DNA of 64,000 nucleotides from Deroplatys truncata (GCA_030765065.1 CM060978.1:111037192-111101191); one strand, 5' to 3'; shown: positions 33,370 to 45,869, numbered from the stretch's first letter. Numbers and translations: made by a program. Notes: generated by a model not told the origin, from the letters alone.

Positions 33370-33655
33370 ATTAAATTGACTTTTATTTATGGACGGTCTG
33401 TAGTCCTTAGCATCCCATTCTATATTGGGCGTGAAAGACAGTTATTTTGCCCAGAGGCCTCTTTATCATGCTTGAGGTTCTTTTACGTGCCGTACATCTA
33501 CGACACGGGATCATTGGCTTTACTTCCCTTCCGAAGGAAGCCATGCTAAAGATTTTTGCCCCCGAAAAAATTCATCGCCCTCCACCGGGTTTGAACCCGC
33601 GACCTCGGTAACTAGAGGCTAGCATGGTAACCACTACACCTCGACGGACGAAACT
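33370..33655 (-). mobile_element. tRNA-derived SINE inserted in the left polB relic
   Basis: On the minus strand the head CGTCGAGGTGTAGTGGTTAC is followed by the B box CGCGGGTTCAAACCCG. A body then has GGCTTCCTTCGGAAGGGAAG and TAAAAGAACCTCAAGC, and the sequence ends near 33370 in an A/T-rich tail. GTCCATCGAG and GTCCATCTAG lie on its two sides and look like a slightly worn target duplication. PolB-like sequence continues on both sides, as comparison with the right Polinton copy shows. Confidence 0.85.
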
Positions 33656-34314
33656 CGATGGACGGAGGAGTCTGTATCCATATGCATAAACTTCAGATTT
33701 TCAGCTCCATAATACCACAACACATTGTAATAATAACGGTACCTTAATGTCTTAAGAGATGTCCAACACACTCATCGTGATGTATTATGGACTTTTTGAA
33801 CACAATCCGTCGTGGGGCCACATGTATAGGAGCTAAATTAGGTCCATATATAGTTCTGTCGATGAATGTAGGTTTAGCAATCAGCTTTTCCAGATTCTTC
33901 TCACTAGTAAGCAATCGTATGCCCATCCATTTACGTAAGTTCTCCATGGTTATTTCTAACATCGAATTTTTAAAAAGTTTGAACACAGCTTTCTCGAAAT
34001 TATTTGAAGTCTATTATCGTAGTCGGTTATTAAAATCCGACGAACGGTTTTAACCATTGTGACTGTAGGAATTTCAGCAAACAATGGACTTTCCTAAGAC
34101 TTAATTTATGACTAAGAGCTTGCTTCAAGGCCATGTATTGCACTGCATAATACTGCATGATGAGAAATTACCTTCTTTGTAGACGATATCTTAGGGATCA
34201 GGCACTCAGGTAGGAATGTTAGATCGCTGTGCAGGTAGTGGATCTTCACAGGATATTGAGTATGGACTTCTAATAAATATCCATGAGTATATGATTACAC
34301 ATATCCACATATCC

Positions 34315-34317
<3 letters not shown>

Positions 34318-34350
<33 letters not shown>
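34318..34350. repeat. (TA)n microsatellite inside the polB relic
   Basis: About 16 AT dinucleotides, flanked on both sides by TATCCA/TCCATGAG-type sequence. It lies in the left Polinton copy close to the head-to-head junction. Confidence 0.9.
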
Positions 34351-34351
<1 letters not shown>

Positions 34352-34436
34352 ATGAGTTCACCTTTTAGTGTTTCTAGATTGAAATCTTGAAGAGAAACCC
34401 AATCAAATCCGTCATAAGGGAGGGCATGGCACATTG

Positions 34437-35620
34437 TCTTGAAACAAGGTCTTTGCAATGGACTACGTCTGAGGAAATTCCATTGTTGCTGCAATTCCAA
34501 CAGTCGCAATGGTTAAAACCTTATGTCGATTTTAACAACCGGCTACGATAACAGGTTGAAAATTATTTCGAGAAGGACCTGTAGAAACTTTTCAACAATG
34601 CAATGATCGGATTAACCATGGAGAACCTACATAATTGAATGGATATATTGTCGAAACCTCCTTTATAATCACTCCATTACGGGGTTAGAGCACAGGACCG
34701 GAATCTAAAGAATCACATCGCACTTTCCTAACACGGCGTTCGACGGGGGCAAGCTAACAAAATACTTATAACGCCTGAAAACCACCAAAATATTATTAAA
34801 TCATCACGGACAGGAAGGAAGGGACCACCTACATAAATAATTAACATAGTATGAAGTTAGATGTCAAATATATTATATCAAATAAAAGTGATAGAGATTA
34901 CCTTTGTTTGGCGAAGCGCCATGCCTGACACACGTCTTGCTCTACGCACTAGCAAGGCTCAAAGCGGAAGAGAGCTACTTCCTATCTCAAGATGAAACCT
35001 GTTAACCTCCCCTTCTATGTCACTACCTGTTTACATTGCCAACCTAAGAGTTGACCATACAGTGTTACCACAGCACATATTCTTACAGTGTTACCACAAC
35101 CACATGCCACAATATATATGGCTACAGGTAGGAAGAACCTGGAAAGGCTGATTGCTAAACCTACATTCATCGATATAACTATATATGTACCTAAGCTAGC
35201 TCCTGTACATATGACCTCACGACGGATTGTGTTCAGCAAGTCTATATACACCAGGATGAGTGTGTTGGACATCTCTAAGACATTTATGTACCAATCCATT
35301 ATGATGTGCTGTCGTATTATGGAGCTAAAAATCGGAAGTGTGTGTATATAGATACTGATTCCTTCATCCATCGAGTAACAACTAGACATGTACACCAGGA
35401 CAATCGTTGTTTTCTTGAGAATCTAGATACAGCTGATTACCCTGCAAGCTAAATACGTTACTCTGCACAAAACAGGAAGGTTTTATGAAAATTTAAAGAT
35501 GAGGTTATTGGAAAACCCAGCCACCGTTTTATCGGATTCCGACATGAGACGTATGCACTGGATATTCATGGCTCTGTGAATGTTAAAGGTATAAAACGTA
35601 GCGCAATGAAGCAGTGCATC
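34437..35620 (+). pseudogene. Polinton DNA polymerase B relic, right copy
   Basis: It carries SQWLKPYVDFNNRLR, then KNLERLIAKPTF, SVLDISKTFMYQ, the motif C core DTDSFIHR and a C-terminal block with HRFIGFRHETYALDIHG. These are family B polymerase palm and thumb features as found in Polintons. There is no N-terminal exonuclease part in this copy. It is a fossil with several breaks. Confidence 0.85.
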
Positions 35621-36389
35621 ACCCTTTATGCTATGCGGACTGCCTTATAACCAATGAAATAATAAGAATACGGATGAATTTTATCCTCTCACGGAAGCAT
35701 ACTCTCACGCCAATAAAGTGAATAAATTTACGTTGGTATCTTAAGATGATAAATAGTCATTGCACAGGATGGAGTATCAGCATATTCATATTTACATTAT
35801 AGCGTTGGAAACGGTGCTTAAGACCTTAAGAGGTGTCTTCGACCTCAAGATAATGATTTTTTCGTGATCTACAATTATACAATGGAGGTTTACACAAGTG
35901 CTGCGCATAGAGCTAGTAGGGGTGTGATGAAGAATGACGAATAGGAATAAGAAGATAGAAAAGGAAGACGTTAACTGTGCCACAGGGAACAAATTTTAAT
36001 TATGGTCCCAAGTCCATATAAAGAGGAGAGGCGCCTACTCTTACAATCCTTTTGTAATTAAACAACACTATATAAAGTTGAAAGGTCTCCACGCGTAGTC
36101 CCCCCGAAGAATGTAACCACGTAAAAAGATCAGGGTTGAATAAGACGTTATATCCCTTATAATGCAGGATGGGTTAGTTTAAACTAATTCCATATATATC
36201 TTAGAAATACTATTACCGATATACTTTATCGCGTGTTAGCATTAGAATATACAGAAGCTCATAAAAAGATTCAATACGACTGTAAAACGAGAGAAATTAC
36301 TGCAAAACATTACACAATTTGTATAATACGGGAGAAAACATCAATAGAGTGTCTGAAATGTATGTTAAATACCTCTTTCTGTGCTTAAA

Positions 36390-37290
36390 ATGGTCATAAA
36401 AGTACCCCGAAATGCCTACAAAAAGTAGCCAAAAATACTGTCAAAGTACCCTGAAATACCATAAAAGAAGCGGAAAATACCATGTCCGAAATGCCCATGA
36501 ACTTTTCTAAAATACCTATATCAATACAAGACATACCCACAAATTGTATAAAATATGTGTTAATGCTACAATTACCCTGAAGTTGCCACAAAATACCTGT
36601 GTTAATACCAGAATTGCCCGTGGAATTATTCCAAAATACCTATACTGATATCATGAAATTTTGCGAAATTATCTGTGTTAACACTAGAATTACCCATAAA
36701 ATACCTCCAAATTACCTGAGTTAATACCGGAAATACTTGCTTTAATACCAGAATTACGCATAAAAATGCCCAAAATACCTGTGTTAATTCCTGAATTACG
36801 CACGAAATTGCCCCTGAATACTGTGTTAATACTAGAATTTACCACGAAATTACCCCAAAATACTTGTATTAATGTTTGAATTACCCATGAAATTGCCCAA
36901 AATACTTTCATAATATCCTGCAGTATTCAAAAAACGGAATGGTCCAAAAATGTTCTAAAATACCATTAAAATACTTACACTAGTTTCCAAAATGCATTTG
37001 AAATGATTTAATACGCCTGAAATTTCTTCTACTCGTGTTCCTAAGTATCCTAAAAGTCTGTGCCAAACCTAATTCATATCCCAAAATACCTTCAAAGAGT
37101 CCAAAATACTCCTACTTGAAGCTTCAAAAGGTCTATAAAGGTGATAAAATACTTTAGAACAACATAAAATATCTTCAAAATGTCCTAAATCCTGTACCAA
37201 TACCATTAATATACCTGCTCTCCAATTTCCTAAATACGTTTGAAATATCTGAAATTTTCCCTGCCGGTGTTCCAAAATGTTCTAAAAGCC
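36390..37290 (-). repeat. Loose tandem repeat of about 43 bp in the right Polinton arm
   Basis: On the minus strand units recur with AATTTC.TGGGTAATTC and TATTAACACAGGTATTTTGG, the same theme as at 20640-22500. About 8-10 worn units are discernible. Confidence 0.75.
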
Positions 37291-37745
37291 TGTGCTAATA
37301 CTGATCCATAGCGCAGAATACATTTAAGGCACTTGAAATAGCCCTATGAGAACCCTTCAAAATATGTATGTCAGTGACCGAGATACTGATAAAAGTTCCC
37401 AAAATTATACTAAAATTACTCCATATGCCCGTAACAGTGCTTCATAGCACCTGTTCCAACACCTAAAATGCTTGTAAAAGTGCCTTAAATGAGTGTTTCA
37501 GTGTCCAAAGTAGAACATATCCTACCGGGAACGGGCCTACCCCTACCCCTACCCCTCCTTCTCCAATGAATACTAAATTGTTCCCAGAACCACCCTCGAA
37601 CACCTTCAACCCGTAGCCTCCATAGCACCTCTCCAATTTCCCTATCTCTTCCATATAAACTCATTTACTACCATTCAACCATACCCCAACCTAGCATCTC
37701 TCCTCACTTTCCCTGTCCGCTCCGCTGCCCCAGCTCTGTCTTATA

Positions 37746-40700
37746 TAACATACTCTCTTCCAGTAGATTTAGTGCTCTCCTCCAATAGATTTAGCAGACA
37801 TACCTTCGGCTACTTTCGAATTCCTATTAAGAAGCAAAAGGATCTTCCTTCTCTTCTACTACGGGAGCGCGTATAAAATGCGCAAATTTTAACGCCAATA
37901 ATTTAAATATAAGCTATACGTAACAGATATGAGAAGTCTTGCACTCTATGTTCACCAGGAAGAGTGGGAGTTTTTAATGGCAAAGGAGTTATCAAAATCG
38001 TTTGCGCTTTCCGAGAGAATCCTTCGACCAAATAAAAATTCTCTCTATAGTTAGGTATAGATCTATTATCAAGCGTTATCAAGCGGAAATTGAAAAACAA
38101 AGCATTGAAATACAGACAGCTGAGCATCAACTGCGATAATTTAATTTATGGCTGTTTTGCATTGACAGGCGACCTTGATTGTTTGAAAGTGAAACTAGTT
38201 TAAACTTGGTAAGCTTAAGATCAACTACCAAATAGAATTTTATGCCCGTACTTACTATGTCTGTTCCGGGTGCTAGCACCTAAATATGCGAGACTTTGTA
38301 GCAGCGGTCGCAGATATAGCAAATCCAATTGAAGAATGGAAGACAAAAGAACTTGAAAATAAGATGAATAAATAAATTCATCTACTAACATAGTATACCA
38401 CTTCCAGGATATATACACCAAGCCAGTATTTCCAGTACAGAACTGACGGCGCCAAAGGGGTTAACCGGCGAAATTTTAAAGAGCAAAATAATTGTGAGCC
38501 ACTTGCAGGAATTAGTTCAAGTGACAAGTGCATTTTTTCCAATGGAATTTCTGGCAAAGTGCCATGACAATACAAAGATTCCAAAGGTGACGTCATACAT
38601 AATTTTCTAATATATTTCCTAATGGATGTTTTAATAGTATCTGAGCGTATGGAACTGCAAGTAGCCTATATTTTGAGTTTAAGATGTATAAAAACTTCGG
38701 GGAAGAAAATGCATTTGATTGTCTGTGTGATGGTAATAAACCTCCATAAAATTTTCGAAAGCACATTCCATTTCTCTGACTGTGTACTTCATGGGCTCAT
38801 TTATTTCAATATTAGCCAATCTAATTCACAGCCCGTGTCAAATTTGAACCAGTCGCGGTGGATTATCACTGAAATATTGTCAAAATGAGATTGTCACACG
38901 TGAATCCCAATTGCCTAGAATTTCCTGCATCTGATTTAGCAATTATTTTTGCCTTGTACGCTAAAGAAATCCAGAAAGTTTTTTTAAAATAAGAATTATG
39001 TAGAAAACCATGTTTTGGTATGGTATTGGTATGCAATAACATGATTCAGTAAGATTCAATTCAATAATCCGACATGAATTACCTATATTACTTAATCTGA
39101 TTAATATTTTTATTAAACATTTCATTGAGTAAATGTTTTAGCAAATACCACGCATAGTTACATCTTGTTCGGATGAATTCGACAATATCAAAACACTCGT
39201 GATTTTATTGTTTATAATTACTTCAGTTCCGGCAATCATCGAGCTCGTTGTTACTAGATTGTAACGACGTTACAATGAAATTATAGTGATAATCAATAAC
39301 ATGCTATTTAAAAATTAATACATTATTTTTATTGCTTACGTTCTTATGTTTTATCACCATTCTTCGTGCTTTGATTCGATTTCGGAGTAAGATAAAATAC
39401 ATTTGCTTGTATTGGCATTTCATATTTTGTTAAAGCCTCTAATTTTTAGTTGGTATTAAAATATTTGAATTTGATATATAACTTAAACGAGGTAAAACCC
39501 AATTAAATTGTGTAGTTTTTGTTAAAAAAGTAGGAATACAAGGTCACTGCCAAGGTGACTTTTATTGCGTAATAAGGTACAATGCAGAATGGCACATTCT
39601 CACATTGTAATTATTACACCGAATACAACTCATAAAAAGGGGTACTTCTTATATATCCCTTTTACTTATAAGTTCATATTAATTTCCATATTTCAAAAGT
39701 TAAATTTCATTAGGCATAACCAAATCACAGGAAAACCACAATCTCTGTATTGTCGACAAAAAGAATATGGCCTGCAGAACTGCATAATAATCTAGGTGCT
39801 CCATTTTAGTACTAACATTATTACACTTGGCTTCACAGCAGTGTTGTACATTCCAATTCCTATATGTCACTCTTATAATATCATGTAATGTGGATATAAA
39901 TCCTAGTTCCTATGCCTTGTAATTGTAGGATTAGAAACGAGCTTTTATACAACGAAACATGAGGAACAAGAAAGAAACAACGTTATTAATAATTTCTGAT
40001 AAACTACTGCGCTACGCCAGACATTACCTGCATACTGACCTAACCGATCTGTGCACTTTCGTTCCCTAAACCGCTTTTGCACTGTATTGAGCTTTCATCT
40101 TATAGGTAAATTAGGTCTCAGCGAAAGAGAGATACACATCCGCTTCTCAGCAGGGTGGCGGAAATGCCCTCGTTCCACGAGTTAGAAAAATATGCAACAC
40201 ATTACTCCGACCAGCGGCAAGTAAATACAGAAATGAAACTATGCCAACTGTCGGTCAGAGAGGAAGAGAGAGAGAGAGAGAGTAAGCGTAAATCACATTT
40301 TACCCCATGCCGACAATCTATGGCAGTTATCGGCACCACAAATTCTGGTCCCTTTAGTAAGCCCATATGGCGAGTTCACCTTCTTAGCTTTGTCACAAAA
40401 TTGCACAAAAATTGGTAAGGGAGAATAACGTAAAATTATACGTCACGCTAAAGGGCATAGCCACTGTTTTGATACTTTATTTGCCTACACGTGTCACATA
40501 GCAGTAGTAGATTGTATAAAAGACTCACGGTTCGGGATTCCCTTGTACCCTCCCCTAATGGACAGCCCTGCGCAGTATTCTGGTTTTATACTAGCGGGGA
40601 AGATCAAACTATCAGCTGATTGGAACCGTTGTATTGTTTTTTCAGTCGCCTGTTCAATCTACACAGAATACAATGTATATGGAATTACGAGAAACAAAAG

Positions 40701-41029
40701 AGTGGTGACTTAACGCTGCAAAGAATGTGCAATACAGTATTAGAAAATTCAAACCAATAGCAACTAATAGGAAATAATGCAACAAAAATATTTTACCTAA
40801 ATTTTGTGTTTTAATGAGATGCATATTTTTTAAGTTTACGTCTATTTTTTTATAGTTACCATCTACCAATATTACACAACATTCATTCAGAATGATGAAG
40901 ACTTCAAAGGTTGCGGACACGAAGTTCAATATATACATTTATTAATCAGGAAAATAGTATTTTCATTAAAATCGTAAGTGTCATTTTTGAGAATATCGAA
41001 AATAACGAAAACTTGTTTATATAAAGGAT
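37746..41029. other. Long noncoding stretch, nothing recognised
   Basis: AT-rich with a short GA run at 40264-40281. The frames near 38622-38888, 39565-39795 and 40155-40418 carry no recognisable motif. No TIR, LTR or SINE box noted. Confidence 0.5.
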
Positions 41030-41128
41030 AGCTTAGTGTTGGTATATTTTCGTGTCGCATCATTGGAAGGTGAACCTAAATATCAAGTTTGGTATATATC
41101 CGATATTTTGTTTTTGAATTATGCTGTT

Positions 41129-41180
<52 letters not shown>

Positions 41181-41200
41181 ACACACAAACCAATTTAACG
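41030..41200 (-). repeat. GT-TIR dispersed repeat fragment with (CT)n
   Basis: On the minus strand this is the repeat's microsatellite neighbourhood. Read forward it has GTGTCGCATCATTGGAAG, AAATATCAAGTTTGGTAT and TTTTGAATTATGCTGTT, then (CT)n at 41131-41176. The microsatellite lies where other copies carry GT. Confidence 0.6.
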
Positions 41201-41387
41201 AACCTGTTGGCCCGAGAGGCTATTTATTTGTCTATTAGTACTTATTCTCTTCAGGGATTAGGTTTTTGGCCTGATCCGGCTTCACAGTGTCTTCCACTGG
41301 TCTTTCCTTGGTCTTCTTCAATCTCTTCTTTCTTTTTGAATATGGTTTCTGTCCATTCTTTCAAGGTGTTCCATTCAGTTCTCTCTA

Positions 41388-41746
41388 TTCATGCATTCCC
41401 TGTTTAACCTCCTCTTATGTAGGACTTACACCCCCCAGGACTTACAGGCGGGTGCCTGGGGTCAGAGGCCCGTCGCACTCATGGATCAGACAGAATATCC
41501 AGGATGGGTGATCAGCCCGATGCCTGGTATGGGAGGAAGGAAGTAGATGAAACGAAATGATGGTGAAATGGATGAAAGGAAAGGTGATGATGGAGCAGTT
41601 GGTGAAATGAATGGCGGGGGAAACCGGAGAACCCGGAGAAAACCCGCCCAGACGCCGCTTTGTCCACCACAAATCCCACATGCGGGTCCCTGGGATCGAA
41701 CGCGGGACGGTGGCGAGCGGTCTAACCACTTGGCCACGGCGCCGCC
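41388..41746 (-). mobile_element. tRNA-derived SINE, second copy of the 19711-20092 family
   Basis: Same head (GGCGGCGCCGTGGCCAAGTG on the minus strand), same body and same 3' region (CCTACATAAGAGGAGG). TTCAGTTCTCTCTA flanks it at 41374-41387 and 41747-41760. It differs from the first copy by small indels, mainly beside the B box and near the 3' part. Confidence 0.92.
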
Positions 41747-41760
41747 TTCAGTTCTCTCTA

Positions 41761-43146
41761 AAATTTATAATTTTTTCTTCCAGCGGTAGCACAATTTGTT
41801 CACTTTTTGTTACCTATTCCTGACTCTATGTAACATGTGCAACCCTTTACCAATCTTGGGAACCACATTTCAGAAGCTCCTACTACTGCTGGTTTCTGCA
41901 TTAGAATGATGTTTTCTTAACTATAAAGGCAGCGTACTGCTTTAGACAAGTTTGTTCTTAAGGCTTTTAAGAGCCCAGATCTTGAAAGGCGGTGAACGAA
42001 ATTGATAAAACGATGCTAAAATATTTTGTGCACTAAAGTTCAGAAGTATGTATGGGAAACTGAAAAAGAAGCTAAGAAGGAATACTCACATAACATTTTT
42101 AATACTGTAGCGTTGCCAGTGAGTAAAATGAAGCAAGTATCAAAGGATGATGTCAACATTTAGAAAGGATACCAAAATGTGGGTTACCGACAGCAGCTAT
42201 GAATATGGTCCGAAAGGAAAAAGAGATTTGAGGAAACAGGAAAAGCTGCGTACAGGAAGAGGCTACAGCGCCTAACCCTTGAAGAGGAGGAGAAGAACAT
42301 GCTCAAATAAGCACAGGTTGCATTGTGCTGAGATTTACACTACATGTAGTATAAAGGAAAATCCCGGAAAAAGATCTTCAGGAAACTCATTACTATAGAG
42401 ATTCGATCCCGGGCTGTCCAAGTTTTAAGAGTCACGCTACCCTCTACTCCACGAAAATGGTTTAGGTTGACAGTGATAGCAAACATTGATAATTAATTGT
42501 TCTTCTACACAAGCCGTGTGTAGGACAAGGTTGGAAAGAGAGGCAGAATTCTGACTCCGTTTCCATAGCAAACATTATTACATCCGCTATACTAGCGTGG
42601 AAAGTGACACTCTTCAGAAAGCCAGTGTGAGAGAGCTATATAGTTTTTTATTGTCAGTAGAAGGTGTAAGGCTGTTAAAATTGATTGAGCACGGTTAGCA
42701 CATGGACGGTGTGAATGCCGCGGGTCACGTTCACTTTTGTTGAGAGCCGTGGTTTCACTATTATTCGCCAGGTGGGATATGAGCCACTCTGGCGCGGAGA
42801 TTTTTGCGTGGAAACCGGTTTGAGGACTACCGGGCCTGGACTGGACAGGATTTGCCCACACGTTCCGCCAAATGGACACGTGACCGGGCTACCGTGTTCC
42901 TCCCACGCATAGTCTTTTGCACCTGCGGCGCTTTGTTTACTAGTGACGTCAATGTCTCCCCTGGCAACTACAACAGCTGGTTAATTGCTGTGAAATCCCT
43001 GCACTTGAGTTCTCATTCATGGTATATCACTACCCTCATCCTGACGAGATGACCTGCTAATATTCTCATGATAATGTCTCCGCACTAATGGAGGACATTT
43101 AGACATGTGCACAGCTTTAAGTTTCAGCATAGTAATCCATACATAT
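41761..43146. other. Noncoding stretch with one tRNA-like patch
   Basis: A minus-strand tRNA-like patch at about 42385-42450 has GGGATCGAATCTC and GTGGAGTAGAGGGTAGCGTG. A GC-richer block at about 42700-42930 has no recognised identity. The opposing frames there are unconvincing. Confidence 0.4.
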
Positions 43147-44165
43147 ATCGAGAGAGGGGTCGCCGCGGCAACGTGTGCACTCGCTTTCGGGAAGTCCCGG
43201 GTTCGATCCCCAGCGACTGCTTTTTCGTGGTTTCCCGGGTAGGCAGGCGAATGCTGGGGTGTTCATATTCTACCTCGACTGTGCTGCCGCTTATTTCCTG
43301 TACCCATAATCTTCCTTGTCATGTGTTTCAGGGTTATAGGACCAAGCGGCTGTATTCGGTGGGTTGCGGCTGGACAGTGGCTGCGGGATGGCTCAGGCGG
43401 TCACGTCTGTGACCCACATTCGAGAAATAATGGGTTCTAATCCCACGGCCGACTCCCTGACCTATGGATTTCTTCGCGGTTTCCCCGGGTCTCTAGGCGA
43501 ATGCGGGGTAGGTTTATTATATCCCTCGAGCTTCCTTTCCCTCCATTTTAACCCACATTTACCTTTCATCTGCCTGGTCTGTTACAGGGTTGAAAGTGTT
43601 GGCGGGAGTCTCGGTGTTGAATGGCAGGAGAAAAGGATCCTTTGCGTAACCCCTCGTCCCCCGAAATGAGGCGATTTCTGAGTCCCGGGCCCCCAGGGGA
43701 TGTGCAAGCCCGCAGGGGAAGGGGAGTGGGTTGCAACAGCTGCCAACTGGGAGTTTTAATCTGTAAAAGGAATGGGCCCTGCCCTCTGCCCTGTCTTGCC
43801 TATTGGTCCAGCCAGCTTCTATAGTCTCTCACCTCACCCCTCCCTCCCGGGGGCATCCATCTGCAATTAGTCATAGTCATAGTTTTAGTTCTCGGCTCCG
43901 AGTGGGCCCCGCCCGGGGAACCGCCAAGGGTTCAGTGACTAGTGGACGGCGTCGGATACGTTCAATATGAAAACGTTAGGGATCCCGCCCATGTTTGCGC
44001 CGTCGTTATCCTGATCTGGTCGCCCTTCGGGTCTCTCCCTTCATCCATTCCTCCCTTCAAGGGGTCACGCAAAAAGGGGCATTGCTGCCCACTTGCAATG
44101 CTCTGCCCCAGTTGCGGGGTACGTCTTCGCCCGTATCTTTACCTATACTTTTAATCCATACATAT
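43147..44165 (+). mobile_element. GC-rich composite of two related tRNA-derived SINEs
   Basis: The first unit has TCCCGGGTTCGATCCCCAG (about 43194) and a body with TTTCCCGGGTAGGCAGGCGA and TCATGTGTTTCAGGGTTATA. A second head at about 43384-43450 has ATGGCTCAGGCGGTCACGTC and GGGTTCTAATCCCAC, with a similar body (GCGGTTTCCCCGGGTCTCTA). Distal sequence at about 43990-44150 matches the tail of the SINE at 56790-57260. This suggests that the second unit landed inside the first. The frames over it are artefacts of GC-rich SINE sequence. Confidence 0.75.
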
Positions 44166-45869
44166 AATAAAACTAACCTAAAATAGTCAATTATCAACTT
44201 TGAATATATAATAAATATTAACAGATATAGGATATTCTTAAGTAAAAAGAAATAGGTACATTATTTAAATGTTTATGTGCATATTACGTTTTCGGTGAAA
44301 GGCTTTTACACAAAAATGACTGAGACGAGAAACGTTTACTGCCGTACATACGTCAACATTAAATCGTCTTGTTAAGAGTCTCTGGTTGTGAAACCTGTTT
44401 GTGACAGATGTAAACAGAAGGCACTCTTGTACAGTGCTAGTTATTGTCCCTAGGTATGTATGTGTATTGTGTGTTGTGTTGTGTACATTGTGAAGCCTAC
44501 TGGATGGTACGGTAATACTGAACGCTCGTCTTGTTCAGTAGAGTACGCGTATGTAATGGTTAGTTCTCATTGTGTACCAGTACTCATTAGTTGATACAGT
44601 ACGTACACACTTGTCGTGTGAGTTAATTCCATTTGACTTCACAACTGGCAAATGAACATATCAGACTATTCATGCAGCGCTCTTATTATTATACTGCATC
44701 TGCGGCCCCATGCTCCTAAGCTCAGAATGATTACTTTGGTACTACATTTTGGACACACGCGCGCGCGCATGCGCCAACTTTAACGGATTTCTCCTAAGGT
44801 GGGTACTAATGGGGTACGAAGTGTAAAAGTCGGAATATCTCGCCTATCATCGAGTTTTTTGTAAAACTTTGCACATCAGATGTTTATCAGCATATTATTT
44901 CTAACAAGTTTTGATATTTGGAACATTTTGAAAGGATAACTAATAAAGAAGATATACCAACTTTTGGACCGTATTAGTCGTGCGGTACATAAACCGTTTA
45001 CCACGGGAACTACTATAGTTCCAACAGCATAGGTAACAGACACAATTTTGTATACTATTAAAGGTTTACTACTGTATTATTTTTACTGCCACCCCAAATA
45101 AGGTTTTATTGTCGATTTTCAGAATATGATATAACATGTATGTTGCACAGAGAATGAGGTAGGGAAGAAGGTGATGGGGTGGGAGAGAAAAAGACGGTAG
45201 AAAGGAGGAGAGTTTGAGCAGGGTTGCCAATTTAGAGATTTTCTCACCAGATCTAGAGGTTTTGCCTACTGGTCTTGCGGCGAAAATTACTTTATCCCGT
45301 CTACTATATCCTTGACATATTTTACTGGTAACGTATTGGAAACAGGAAGTGTACGCAATGTTTGGGATATTCATGGCAAAACTGTTTTCTTTTACTAAAA
45401 TACCACTTTGTAATATAAATAATAAAATTTCAAATCGAATGAAAGTGTCCTTCTTTTAAGCATATACGAGATTAGTAATAAAATTGTTTTTTGTTCATAG
45501 AAGCTGTAGAACATAATGGTTATAGTGAGATTTATATTTCAAAAAGTTATACTACACTTTCATTTAAAGAAAGGTACAAGTTAATTTCAACAAAATATTA
45601 TATTACATTCACATCACTTTTCTACTCACTCTTCTGCAAGCTATTCCTACTAAATATTATTCCCCTATTTCTTGCTAATCGAGACCAACTTTCATTATGG
45701 ATTTACATATTTCGCTTTAGGTATAAGATACAGCGGGCTAAATTGAGTCAGATTTTAAAAAGCAAGTCCGTAGGACAACCAGAAAAACCAAATAGCGATT
45801 TATCACTTAAAAAACGTGTATGTGAAAATTTAAACCAATAACAAAGAATATCTTGGAAATGGTTAAAGC
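44166..45869. other. Noncoding stretch, nothing firmly recognised
   Basis: Contains GTGT/GTTGTGTT runs near 44460-44490 and an alternating GC tract at about 44756-44768. The 116-residue frame at 45491-45841 and the minus-strand frame at 45069-45374 show no family motif that I know. Confidence 0.4.

Larger units (their letters stand above)
20128..34436 (-). mobile_element. Polinton/Maverick fragment, left copy, broken and interrupted by later insertions
   Basis: This is the terminal part of a Polinton in reverse orientation. From right to left it holds a family B (protein-primed type) DNA polymerase relic, then about 2.2 kb of noncoding DNA with a loose tandem repeat. PolB hallmarks on the minus strand include ALPYDGFDW near 34420, TMENLRKW near 33930, KLIAKPTF near 33880 and the motif C core DTDS near 33675. 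The noncoding part matches the right copy (34437-37745) in inverted orientation along its length. By eye I judge the two copies roughly a fifth to a quarter diverged. It is a fossil with many breaks (well over ten). Later arrivals inside it are a 919-bp TIR element, LTR elements A and B, a hAT relic and a SINE. No capsid, integrase or ATPase genes of the Polinton were recognised. Confidence 0.85.
33190..34436 (-). pseudogene. Polinton DNA polymerase B relic, left copy
   Basis: Segments recognisable on the minus strand include ALPYDGFDW, YLHSDLTFLPE, SQWLK, TMENLRKW, KLIAKPTFIDRTI, the motif C core DTDS and LDTADYPAS. This order is that of protein-primed family B polymerases of Polintons, which replicate the element. 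It is interrupted by the SINE at 33370-33655 and by a (TA)n run at about 34318-34350. It is a fossil with many breaks. Confidence 0.85.
34437..37745 (+). mobile_element. Polinton/Maverick fragment, right copy, broken
   Basis: On the plus strand it starts abruptly inside polB at 34437 and runs through the polymerase C-terminus (ending at about 35610) into about 2.1 kb of noncoding sequence that ends near 37745. PolB marks include LERLIAKPTFIDITIY, RRIVFSKSIY, the motif C core DTDSF near 35360 and LDTADYPAS. It is the inverted counterpart of the left copy, including ATTCTTATTATTTCATTGGT (left, 23076-23095) and the distal AGAACATTTTGGA-type repeats. It is a fossil with many breaks. No other Polinton gene was recognised. 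Confidence 0.85.

Noticed and set aside
45491-45841. A 116-residue plus-strand frame
   Set aside because: Composition follows the local AT-rich bases and no motif is recognisable. Neither side shows a promoter or exon signals that I can support.
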